Shown here: positions 1 to 6,885 of the stretch, piece after piece
Numbering within the stretch: position 1 is the first letter of the stretch
Layout: the number at the start of each line of letters is the position of its first letter
NCBI GenBank assembly: GCA_011525065.1
Contig: WTIY01000168.1
Location: forward strand, 1 to 8,393
Source: Flavobacteriales bacterium
GTDB lineage: Bacteria > Bacteroidota > Bacteroidia > Flavobacteriales > Flavobacteriaceae
Length of the DNA stretch: 8,393 bases
Direction of reading: 5' to 3'
Made by a program: the position numbers and the translations under genes
The notes under the pieces: generated by a model
The model's input: only the letters and a program-made list of their open reading frames with translations
The model's database searches: none
Told to the model about the DNA's origin: nothing

Positions 1-2064
1 ATATTTAGCACGCCACCATGTATTTCTCGAGCTAATTCCCAAGGATTGATGGGCACGTGCAAAAGTACTTTGACTGAAATCCGACTGGGTTTGAAGCTGA
101 CTAAGTTGCCCGCGATACCGCCATCTTTGCCCTTGTATGTCTCCATTGAATTGATGCTTCTGTCCCAGATAATTTCCCTGGGTTTTGAGCTGATCATACC
201 TGTAGGTCGCACTGCCGAGACGATCCGATTGCCAGCGCCCTCCGGCCACGATAAGATCTTGATCGCGTATAATTTGGGTTTGGGACAGGTTCCAATCTCG
301 GTTGAACTCGACTTGATAGGGCAATTCTGGGCTGCGGTAATTTTTATCGATGCTGTTGTATTTTACAAAAGCACTGAGGCGCCACAGACTGTCGCTTTTC
401 GCCAGGATTTGTTCGGCTTCAATTAAGCTGGCAAATCCTCCATTGTCTTGATCGTCTAGGGAGCTGTATCGATTTAAATCCGTATCACTTGCCGAAAATT
501 CTGCGTAAAGTTTGGCGTCTGACTTGCCATAGCGGACAAATGCCCCAGCCAGCTGCATTTTTTGGGCAGGGGTAAGTCGGATAACCGGACTGTAATCGCC
601 TTGGGGTACTTGGTCAATGGGCAAGACGTACTCAAAGATTTTATTGATGCTGGTTTGGCTTTGGATGACGTAATCGCCCTGATTTGGTCCGACAAAAGTA
701 AACCGGACTTGATAAAGCTCATCCTCTGGGTTGTTTGAAAAAACAAACACTTCCTGACCGCTTACCAGTGTTTTCTTGTAAAGAATCTGGTTTTCGCTGT
801 AGGTTGCGATTTGCGCCGATGGCGCCAATAGCGCCGCGGAATCATCTCCGGCGTTTGATAAGACCTGTTTTTGGGGGTCTGTAAAATTTTGTTGAAGGGG
901 TTGATTTTTATCGTCCTGTTCGCTGTATACATAGGCCCCGACATCGAGGTGTTCACTGCTGTACTCCCCGCCGCTATAGGCAATGAAACGGGTATAATTA
1001 CGCTCGGTAACTTGGTATTCGGCGGTGATCCTCATGTTACTGGTGATTGGATAGGTCGGGTTGAACCGCAACTCCCCCGCATTGTAATCCATCACGTAAT
1101 CAGCATTATCTCCCCGCTCTAACAAAACACCATTGACGTAAATTCGTTCACTGCCAGAAATCATCAAAATTAGTGCTTCACCATTGGCGCCGAGTAACTT
1201 ATAGGGCCCTTGATTCCCCTCTTGCCCTTGAATGATGCTGCGTTTAAAAACCCCGCGCACCAGTCCTGCCGAGGCAAACATATCGGTCTTGCTGCCGTCT
1301 TTGTGGTCTATTTGCCATGCGCCGTGCATTCCTTGTATTTTTTTGGTGAATTGTCCGAAAAAAGTTTTACGGTTGATCAAATCCACATCTCCAGCACGTA
1401 TTTGCCATTGATCGCCCTGAAGCGCGACAAAGAGTTGATCAAATTCTTCTAGACTTTGGGTATAGCCACCGTTTTCGCCAGGTAGATTGCTGTCTTGTAG
1501 GGAGGCTGTTATCTGGACTTTATCGCTTAGCGCACCATTGATTTGAAGATCCAATTGACTGTTGACCACAGCATTTTGATTGTTACCTACGGTCAGACCG
1601 CGCACTATACTCCCTTGAACATTGAGCCCTGAAAATGGAGTTTGACTTCTGGTGAAATTATTTTGTTCAAACTTGAAGATTTTACCCATCTGATTTTGTA
1701 TTGGCAAAATGAGGTTTGGATCTAAGGCGCTGTAAGAACGGGTTAAGAACTTGGGGTAGCGAAGATACCGCACCTGAATTGAATCACTGGAAGACAAAAG
1801 CTCATTGGATGGATAGATTCGAGCCAGGGAAAAATCGACGCGGTAGAGAGCAGGATCAATGGAATCGCCATTTATTTTTGAGATGGCGAAGTGTTGTGGG
1901 TTAACCGACACGCTGTCCAGCACAATTTCTTCACTCAGGGCCAAACGCGCCGTACGTCCCGTCCAAGATTCTGGTTCTTGACTCAAGATCTGCCCACAGG
2001 GACCCATCAGCAAAAGCGCCAGAGGTCTAATTACAACAGCCGATAACTTTTTGGTCAAAACCAT
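1..2064 (-). CDS. Large outer-membrane-type beta-rich protein, N-terminal 688 residues (partial, 3' end outside the window)
   Basis: The frame is open from an ATG at 2064 to the window edge without a stop; an in-frame TGA lies about 45 bases upstream with no other start between. Residues 1-29 look like a signal peptide: Lys5, Lys6, Arg13, then PLALLLMGPCGQILSQ, with likely cleavage near Ser28-Gln29. Cys23 follows MGP, a poor lipobox. The mature part is rich in Gln, Asn, Tyr and alternating beta-type segments. Recognisable stretches are GSIVRGLTVGNN (151-162), DSNLPGENGGYTQ (191-203) followed by FDQLFVALQ, EGNQGPYKL (282-290), GSERIYVNGVLLERGDN (304-320) and DYVMDYNAGELRF just after. From memory, such blocks occur in long uncharacterised Bacteroidota surface or outer-membrane proteins, some resembling parts of SprA; that link is not tested. 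From about residue 350 the pattern suits a beta-barrel. It is transcribed divergently from xth. The function is unknown; the existence of the gene is near certain. Confidence 0.88.
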   Translation of the reverse strand, partial: MVLTKKLSAVVIRPLALLLMGPCGQILSQEPESWTGRTARLALSEEIVLDSVSVNPQHFAISKINGDSIDPALYRVDFSLARIYPSNELLSSSDSIQVRYLRYPKFLTRSYSALDPNLILPIQNQMGKIFKFEQNNFTRSQTPFSGLNVQGSIVRGLTVGNNQNAVVNSQLDLQINGALSDKVQITASLQDSNLPGENGGYTQSLEEFDQLFVALQGDQWQIRAGDVDLINRKTFFGQFTKKIQGMHGAWQIDHKDGSKTDMFASAGLVRGVFKRSIIQGQEGNQGPYKLLGANGEALILMISGSERIYVNGVLLERGDNADYVMDYNAGELRFNPTYPITSNMRITAEYQVTERNYTRFIAYSGGEYSSEHLDVGAYVYSEQDDKNQPLQQNFTDPQKQVLSNAGDDSAALLAPSAQIATYSENQILYKKTLVSGQEVFVFSNNPEDELYQVRFTFVGPNQGDYVIQSQTSINKIFEYVLPIDQVPQGDYSPVIRLTPAQKMQLAGAFVRYGKSDAKLYAEFSASDTDLNRYSSLDDQDNGGFASLIEAEQILAKSDSLWRLSAFVKYNSIDKNYRSPELPYQVEFNRDWNLSQTQIIRDQDLIVAGGRWQSDRLGSATYRYDQLKTQGNYLGQKHQFNGDIQGQRWRYRGQLSQLQTQSDFSQSTFARAHQSLGISSRNTWWRAKY

Positions 2065-2217
2065 AGAACAACAAGAAGTCTCATTGGGTAAACAACATCC
2101 GCATCAAATTATTTTGTTGATTGTTTTTTGAAAATTGTTTCTAAGCGGATTAGGGTAAATATACGGGCTTATTTAATTTAGTGGACCAAGATGTTTCACG
2201 CTTAATTTAAAAGGATT
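2065..2217. promoter_or_regulatory. Divergent intergenic region between the large surface protein gene and xth
   Basis: This 153-bp AT-rich gap must hold the start signals for both flanking genes. No perfect Bacteroidota -7 element (TAnnTTTG) is present. The nearest matches are TTATTTTG at 2109-2116 on plus, with TTGGG 21 bases upstream, and TATATTTA at 2163-2156 on minus, with TTGG about 22 bases upstream; each misses one base. ATTGTTT is repeated directly at 2120-2126 and 2134-2140. AAGGA at 2211-2215 is only two bases before the xth TTG, closer than a normal Shine-Dalgarno site. The promoter role is inferred mainly from position. Confidence 0.4.
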
Positions 2218-2985
2218 TTGAAAATCATTTCATATAACGTCAATGGCATCCGCGCCGCCATGAAAAAGGGCCTACTCGACTGGCTTAAACAGGCCGACCC
2301 TGACGTCTTGTGCTTGCAAGAGACCAAGGCCTTGAAGGAGCAAGTGGATCTCGAGGCCATCGAAGCTGCAGGCTATCCCTATCACTATTGGTTTAGCGCC
2401 CAGAAAAAGGGCTATAGTGGGGTGGCTATTTTTTGTAAAACCCAGCCTGATCATGTCGCCTACGGCACCGGTGTCGATTATATGGATGCCGAAGGAAGAA
2501 ACATCCGGGTAGACTTCTGTGGGGTCTCCATCATGAGTCTCTATCTCCCTAGCGGGACCAATGACGCACGTCTCGATTTCAAATTTCAATACATGGATGA
2601 TTTTTTGCAATACGTGACCCAGCTCCGTGAGCAATATCCGAATCTGGTGGTTTGTGGCGATTACAATATTTGTCACCAGGCCATTGACATTCACGATCCA
2701 ATACGAAATGCTAAAGTTTCGGGCTTTTTACCGCGAGAAAGAGCCTGGCTGGAGTCTTTTATTCAATCTGGCTTTATCGATAGTTTTCGCCATCTAAACA
2801 AAGAGCCGCATCAGTATACCTGGTGGAGCTATCGCGCCAATGCTCGGGCCAACAACAAAGGTTGGCGTATTGACTACAATATGGTGACCGAGCCTTTGGA
2901 GCACCAAATAAAAAGGGCCGTCATTCTACCTGAAGCCAAACACAGCGATCATTGTCCTCATATGGTAGAGTTGGTCATGACGTAA
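2218..2985 (+). CDS. xth: Exodeoxyribonuclease III / AP endonuclease (Xth)
   Basis: This is a 255-residue protein of the exonuclease-endonuclease-phosphatase fold that incises DNA at abasic sites and removes 3' blocking groups in base excision repair, in the cytoplasm. The family residues are all visible: Asn7 in YNVNGIRAA, metal ligand Glu35 in LQETK, Tyr109 in LYLPSG, Asp148 and Asn150 in GDYNICH, the YTWWSYR...KGWRIDY stretch, and Ser243-Asp244-His245 near the C-terminus. Length is close to the usual 250-270. The start is TTG: it falls exactly where family members have Met (then KIISYN), an in-frame TAA lies at 2203-2205, and the first in-frame ATG (2260) would remove Asn7. The 3' end overlaps radA by 11 bp on the opposite strand. 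Function is sure; a weak TTG start suggests modest expression. Confidence 0.96.
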   Translation: MKIISYNVNGIRAAMKKGLLDWLKQADPDVLCLQETKALKEQVDLEAIEAAGYPYHYWFSAQKKGYSGVAIFCKTQPDHVAYGTGVDYMDAEGRNIRVDFCGVSIMSLYLPSGTNDARLDFKFQYMDDFLQYVTQLREQYPNLVVCGDYNICHQAIDIHDPIRNAKVSGFLPRERAWLESFIQSGFIDSFRHLNKEPHQYTWWSYRANARANNKGWRIDYNMVTEPLEHQIKRAVILPEAKHSDHCPHMVELVMT

Positions 2986-4336
2986 ATAAATGCTGCACCA
3001 GATCGTGCACTTTACCCACTTTAATCACACTGATTTGAGTCCCCTTGGGAACTTTGCTGTTTTTGGCCACGATGATTTGCGTGAACCCCAATTTTTGAGC
3101 CTCTAAGATACGTTGCTCTAGACGACTGACTGGACGTACTTCGCCAGCCAATCCGATTTCTCCCGCAAAACAAGTATTGCGCATCAAGGGCAGGTCGTTA
3201 TTTGAGGATAAAACAGCAGCCACAACCGCTAAATCAAGTGCTGGGTCATCCACCTGAATGCCTCCAGTTATATTTAAAAACACGTCCTTGGTCCCCAATT
3301 TAAATCCTACGCGTTTTTCGAGTACGGCCAAAATCATGTTTAATCGCTTCAAGTTGTAGCCCGTTGCGGAGCGCTGTGGAGTACCGTAAACGGCACTGCT
3401 CACTAAAGCCTGAATCTCGATCATCAAGGGCCGCATGCCTTCCAGGGTGGCTGCAATGGCTGTGCCGCTCATGGCCTCATCGGTTTTTGAAATCAAAAGC
3501 TCAGAAGGGTTAGTCACTGCCCTTAAACCATTGCCCAACATTTCGTAAATCCCCAGTTCATTGGTGCTGCCAAAACGATTTTTGTGGGCGCGAAGAATTC
3601 GATAAACATGATGACGGTCGCCTTCAAATTGAAGCACCGTGTCCACCATGTGTTCGAGTATTTTTGGACCGGCGATATGTCCATCTTTTGTGATGTGACC
3701 AATGAGTACGACAGGTGTTTGGGTCGCTTTGGCAAATTTTATCAGCTCGGCAGTCGCCGCTCGAATTTGAGAGATGCTTCCCGCGGCACTGTCGATTTCG
3801 TTGGATTGTAAGGTTTGGATGGAATCAATCACAACAACCTCTGGGTTTTGTTCTACGGCGTGATGCAAAATATTTTGGGTCTGGGTTTCTGTCAAAATCA
3901 AACATTGGCCTTGATTTTTGCCCAGTCGATCTGCCCGCATTTTGATTTGTTGGGCACTTTCTTCGCCCGAGACATAAAGGGTTTTATACGGCCAGCGCAA
4001 ACCCACTTGAAGCATGAGCGTACTTTTACCGATTCCGGGCTCGCCCCCTAAAAGTGTGAGTGACCCCGGCACTAATCCTCCGCCCAACACCCGATCCAGT
4101 TCTGAGTCGTGAGTGGATTTTCTCGGGGTATCGCTGGTAGTGATTTTTTCAATGGCCTGTGGTTGAGCCACTCTAGCGCTGGTTCCTGAATTTTGTTCCC
4201 AGGCCGCTGGCACGTTGTTGCTGATGACCTCTTCGACGATGGTGTTCCAAGATTTACATGAATTGCATTGCCCTTGCCATTTGGCAAATGAGCTCCCGCA
4301 GTTTTGACAGAAAAAACTCGTTTTACTTTTAGCCAT
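2975..4336 (-). CDS. radA: DNA repair protein RadA (Sms), RecA-like ATPase
   Basis: At 453 residues this is a full-length RadA, the branch-migration helicase that helps process recombination intermediates after RecA strand exchange. Domains run in order. A four-cysteine zinc finger has Cys10, Cys13, Cys24 and Cys27. The RecA-like ATPase has Walker A GGEPGIGKST (97-106, Lys104) and Walker B VVVID (167-171). The RadA-specific KNRFG is at 252-256. A C-terminal Lon-protease-like domain contains NITGGIQVDDPALDLAVVAA; the proteolytic Ser is not expected in this family. The ATG shares one base with the TGA of the upstream hydrolase gene (TGATG), pointing to translational coupling. Its last 11 bases overlap the end of the convergent xth gene, so the two messages could be antisense to each other at their ends. 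Identification is sure. Confidence 0.97.
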   Translation of the reverse strand: MAKSKTSFFCQNCGSSFAKWQGQCNSCKSWNTIVEEVISNNVPAAWEQNSGTSARVAQPQAIEKITTSDTPRKSTHDSELDRVLGGGLVPGSLTLLGGEPGIGKSTLMLQVGLRWPYKTLYVSGEESAQQIKMRADRLGKNQGQCLILTETQTQNILHHAVEQNPEVVVIDSIQTLQSNEIDSAAGSISQIRAATAELIKFAKATQTPVVLIGHITKDGHIAGPKILEHMVDTVLQFEGDRHHVYRILRAHKNRFGSTNELGIYEMLGNGLRAVTNPSELLISKTDEAMSGTAIAATLEGMRPLMIEIQALVSSAVYGTPQRSATGYNLKRLNMILAVLEKRVGFKLGTKDVFLNITGGIQVDDPALDLAVVAAVLSSNNDLPLMRNTCFAGEIGLAGEVRPVSRLEQRILEAQKLGFTQIIVAKNSKVPKGTQISVIKVGKVHDLVQHLFTS

Positions 4337-5490
4337 CAGTAACCAAAGTCAAATTTAATTTGATCGGCTTTATCCAGCATTAAGTCTACCGTGATAAAGT
4401 CGACTTCCTCTTTGTCAAAACCGCCCTGAAAAGTACGCATGGCCCTTTTTGGATCTCCAGTTTCTTCATAATAGCGCCCCATGTAATAGTCGCCCAAGAT
4501 CAAATCCGGATATTGCCTGGTGGCCAGGGTAGCAATCTCTCTAAGTGAATCCCATTGTTTCAGCTTTTCGCAGGCTGAAGCTGTCGCGATAAAGTCATTG
4601 ATACGAATGGGGTTGTTGATGCCAAAGAGGTTTGCGATGGTTTGATATTTATCCAAGAGGTACAAATGAACAGGCGTCTCTAGTTTAAGCAACACTTCAT
4701 TAAACTCCTGTTTTGAAATGGGTCGGTAAATGGAAAAGATCTTTTCCAGTGCTGAGGGTATGGCTCGAGCCACAAGGGAATAATGCGTTGCCCCTTCAAA
4801 ATTGTCGAAGTAATAATTAAAGGTGTCTGAAATTAAGGGGTTTAAATTTTGATCCAATTCTTGAGCCACAAGTTGAAGGTCTTGGATGTCGTCAGAGCCT
4901 GTAGCCAAATAGTAAAATAGTTTTTGAGGGATGCTCGGGATGCGTTTGGGGAGTCGTTCGTCCATCATAGGAGCTAAGTCAGGGCTCAGGGCAATGTAAC
5001 CGTTAAATAGTGGAGGATCTTTAAAGAGGTAATAATTGATGTAACTCGCTGTAAGATCATGACCCACGGCAATAATGAATTTGGCCGTTCTAAAATTCGC
5101 ATCGATAAATGGAATGAGTTCCATCCCGATGAATTCAAAAAAATCAGCCCCGCGGTCTGCGGGCATGAAGTTGGTATCGTCGTAATAACAATCGTCATAG
5201 CGATCATCCCCCTGCATGATCCCCACGACCAATGCCTCAGGCATGTCCTCCCAGTACCCAAAATAATCCACATTCCCCGCTACTGGTTCGAAGAGATAAT
5301 TTGCGTCGAAGACCAGCACGATCGGATAGGACTTTTCCGTGTTGGTTTCATAATCGCGCGGCAGTTGAATTTTTAGCCGACGGGTTTCGCCGAGTTTATA
5401 AGAAGAAAATTCTTCGTAGATGACTTTGGATTGGCCCCAAGAAGGCATCAAAAAAAAGCTGGCAAAAACCAAAAGACACAGTCGTTTCAT
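4336..5490 (-). CDS. Secreted esterase-like alpha/beta-hydrolase with C-terminal TPR segment; nucleophile Ser replaced by Asp
   Basis: This 384-residue protein starts with a signal peptide (MKRLCLLVFASFFLMPSWG, likely cleaved before Gln20), so it probably acts in the periplasm. Residues 25-270 fit the esterase D-like alpha/beta-hydrolase family: YPIVLVFDANYLF (55-67), a VVGI strand (88-91), MELIPFIDANFRT (123-135), then the nucleophile elbow and YIALSPDL (165-172). The elbow reads VGHDLTA (142-148), so the expected Ser is Asp145 (codon GAT, 5058-5056). A candidate catalytic His is His236 in GATHYS; Asp200 or Asp201 may be the acid. Residues 333-361 form one TPR-like helix pair (YYMGRYYEETGDPKRAMRTF). 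It may be a hydrolase using an Asp nucleophile or an inactive, binding-only relative. Its TGA overlaps the radA ATG; the flippase gene ends 71 bp upstream. The fold is fairly sure, activity and substrate are not. Confidence 0.85.
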   Translation of the reverse strand: MKRLCLLVFASFFLMPSWGQSKVIYEEFSSYKLGETRRLKIQLPRDYETNTEKSYPIVLVFDANYLFEPVAGNVDYFGYWEDMPEALVVGIMQGDDRYDDCYYDDTNFMPADRGADFFEFIGMELIPFIDANFRTAKFIIAVGHDLTASYINYYLFKDPPLFNGYIALSPDLAPMMDERLPKRIPSIPQKLFYYLATGSDDIQDLQLVAQELDQNLNPLISDTFNYYFDNFEGATHYSLVARAIPSALEKIFSIYRPISKQEFNEVLLKLETPVHLYLLDKYQTIANLFGINNPIRINDFIATASACEKLKQWDSLREIATLATRQYPDLILGDYYMGRYYEETGDPKRAMRTFQGGFDKEEVDFITVDLMLDKADQIKFDFGY

Positions 5491-5509
5491 GTGGCGAAAT
5501 TTTCAATCA

Positions 5510-5517
5510 GAAAGATA
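5510..5517 (-). promoter_or_regulatory. Possible -7 promoter element for the hydrolase-radA pair
   Basis: TATCTTTC on the minus strand matches the Bacteroidota -7 consensus TAnnTTTG in all but the last base, with GATTG 17 bases upstream as a possible -33 element. It ends about 20 bases before the hydrolase ATG. A second near match, TAATTTTA, lies at 5526-5519. The sites are weak, but this is the largest gap in the minus-strand series, which makes an internal promoter reasonable. Confidence 0.3.
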
Positions 5518-5534
5518 CTAAAATTATGGCAGCT

Positions 5535-5556
5535 CAATCCCTGCTGTAAGGGGTTG
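5535..5556 (-). terminator. Weak hairpin just after the flippase gene
   Basis: CAACCCC and GGGATTG (minus strand) pair over seven positions, one of them a G-T wobble, around an 8-base loop, starting six bases past the flippase TAG. No run of T follows, so it is not a typical intrinsic terminator. It may be a pause or processing site, or chance. Confidence 0.22.
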
Positions 5557-5561
5557 ATTTG

Positions 5562-6521
5562 CTACTTTTTGTTCACAAGAGGGAGGCTCAACAAGGCCAA
5601 TAGGCCAAAGAAAATAATGGCGCTGATGTTTGCGGTCCAAATCAGCCAACCAAACGCGTTGCCCAATGGGGGTGCAATGTCAAACAACCCCAGTATTCCG
5701 GCTACAGCCAGCGGATAGTAACCGATACCGCTGTTGGTAAAGGCAAAGGTAAAGCTGCCCACCACAAAAGTAATGATGATCGCTTCCCAACCGATATTTG
5801 TGGTTTCTGCTAAAGCGAAAGTAGCGGCGTAAAACGATGCGACGTATAGGGCCCAGATCAAGAGGCTTTCGAGGATAAAAATTAAAGGCCATTTGACTTT
5901 TCTTACGCTGATAATTCCATCCCAAAGCCCTTTTAGAAAGTGTTGGATTCTTTTTGCTACCGAGCCTTTTGACTGCTTCAACCAGACCAAAAACAGACCC
6001 AGTAAGAGCGTCATGCCTGCCGCAATCCATCCTAACTGCTTAATAGGGATTGCTGCGATAAGGTAATCCACAAGGATGGCGTAGTTTAGGCCAATGGCCA
6101 AAATAAAAAAGGCCATTAAAAAAATTAGATCGATAATGCGTTCTGAAATGATGGTCCCCAACCCATGCTGCATCGGCACTTTTTCATAGCGGTTCAAAGT
6201 GATTGCCCTTGAGAGTTCGCCGCTCTTTGGAATAAACAAATTCATGAAATAGGCCACGCAAACAGAAAAAAAGCTGTTGTACCATTTAGGAAAATGATCC
6301 AAAGGCGCGAGGAGTAAATGCCAGCGATGGGTGCGCAAGACGTGACTGATTATGGACAATAAAACCGAAAGCCCTAACCACCAATAATTGGCCTGAAGCA
6401 CATAAGTCTTCATTTGGTTTAATTGCTCTGGCGTGAACTTTTGGTAGAAATACCAAACCAGTCCCAGTCCGATCGCCACCGGAATAAAAATTTTAAAAAA
6501 CTTAAGGAGGTTTGATTTCAA
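5562..6521 (-). CDS. Lysylphosphatidylglycerol synthase/flippase-type integral membrane protein (UPF0104-like)
   Basis: This 319-residue protein is mostly hydrophobic, with clear membrane segments near residues 10-26, 46-62, 82-97, 129-155, 163-180, 212-238, 245-280 and 290-314. It matches the transmembrane domain family known from the flippase part of MprF. The family signatures are SHVLRTHRW (59-67), IPKSGELSRAITLNRYE (97-113) and ISERIIDL (125-132). The soluble aminoacyl-transferase domain of MprF is absent, so a lipid-transport role in the inner membrane is more likely than lipid modification; the substrate is not shown. The start is TTG, directly after the panD TAA and in the same frame, with no Shine-Dalgarno sequence, so translation probably depends on ribosomes ending panD. 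The next in-frame ATG (codon 37) would remove the first membrane segment. I recall this gene next to panD in other Bacteroidota. Confidence 0.87.
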   Translation of the reverse strand: MKSNLLKFFKIFIPVAIGLGLVWYFYQKFTPEQLNQMKTYVLQANYWWLGLSVLLSIISHVLRTHRWHLLLAPLDHFPKWYNSFFSVCVAYFMNLFIPKSGELSRAITLNRYEKVPMQHGLGTIISERIIDLIFLMAFFILAIGLNYAILVDYLIAAIPIKQLGWIAAGMTLLLGLFLVWLKQSKGSVAKRIQHFLKGLWDGIISVRKVKWPLIFILESLLIWALYVASFYAATFALAETTNIGWEAIIITFVVGSFTFAFTNSGIGYYPLAVAGILGLFDIAPPLGNAFGWLIWTANISAIIFFGLLALLSLPLVNKK

Positions 6522-6872
6522 TTAACGCAAGAGATTAGTGGTTTCATCCGGAAACACGATGGCTGGAGAAAACACTTTGGCCTCTTCTGGACTCATCATG
6601 GCATAAGCCATTAAGATCAATACATCTCCAACTGAAACCAGACGAGCAGCGGCCCCATTTAAGGTAATTTCACCGCTGTTGCGGGGTCCTGGAATGACGT
6701 AAGTCTCGAGGCGATTTCCGTTGGTGTTGTTGACCACCTGAATTTTTTCTCCAGGGACGATATTCGCCGCATCCATAAGATCTTCATCTATGGTGATGCT
6801 CCCGATATAGTTGAGGTCCGCGCCGGTCACACGAACACGGTGGATTTTTGATTTTACAACATGAATCAACAT
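6522..6872 (-). CDS. panD: Aspartate 1-decarboxylase proenzyme (PanD)
   Basis: PanD decarboxylates L-aspartate to beta-alanine, the amine half of pantothenate. The 116-residue proenzyme is slightly shorter than the 126 residues of E. coli. It shows the Gly24-Ser25 site where self-cleavage creates the pyruvoyl group from Ser25, with Lys9, His11 and Tyr22 in front. Arg54, Thr57 and Tyr58 (NRLETYVI) and Asn72 in LNGAAAR line the active site. All key residues are present, so it should be active. The gene begins 13 bp after panC and its TAA touches the TTG of the flippase gene, so the three are almost surely co-transcribed. No panZ-like maturation factor is seen, as expected outside enterobacteria. 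Confidence 0.97.
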   Translation of the reverse strand: MLIHVVKSKIHRVRVTGADLNYIGSITIDEDLMDAANIVPGEKIQVVNNTNGNRLETYVIPGPRNSGEITLNGAAARLVSVGDVLILMAYAMMSPEEAKVFSPAIVFPDETTNLLR

Positions 6873-6885
6873 GGGGCCAAAGGTA

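Noticed and set aside
23..25. Reading residue Cys23 of the large surface protein as a lipoprotein anchor (the coordinates here are residue numbers)
   Set aside because: The residues before it are LMGP; Pro directly before the Cys does not fit the usual lipobox, and cleavage near Ser28-Gln29 is more likely.
46..1452. Several plus-strand and offset frames of 60-130 codons (for example 46-426 and 871-1122)
   Set aside because: They lie opposite or out of frame to the long open frame 1-2064 on minus, which has a signal peptide and family-like blocks; the short frames show no motif of their own.
5059..5423. Plus-strand open frames within the hydrolase gene
   Set aside because: They are antisense to a gene with a clear signal peptide and hydrolase fold and show no recognisable protein features.
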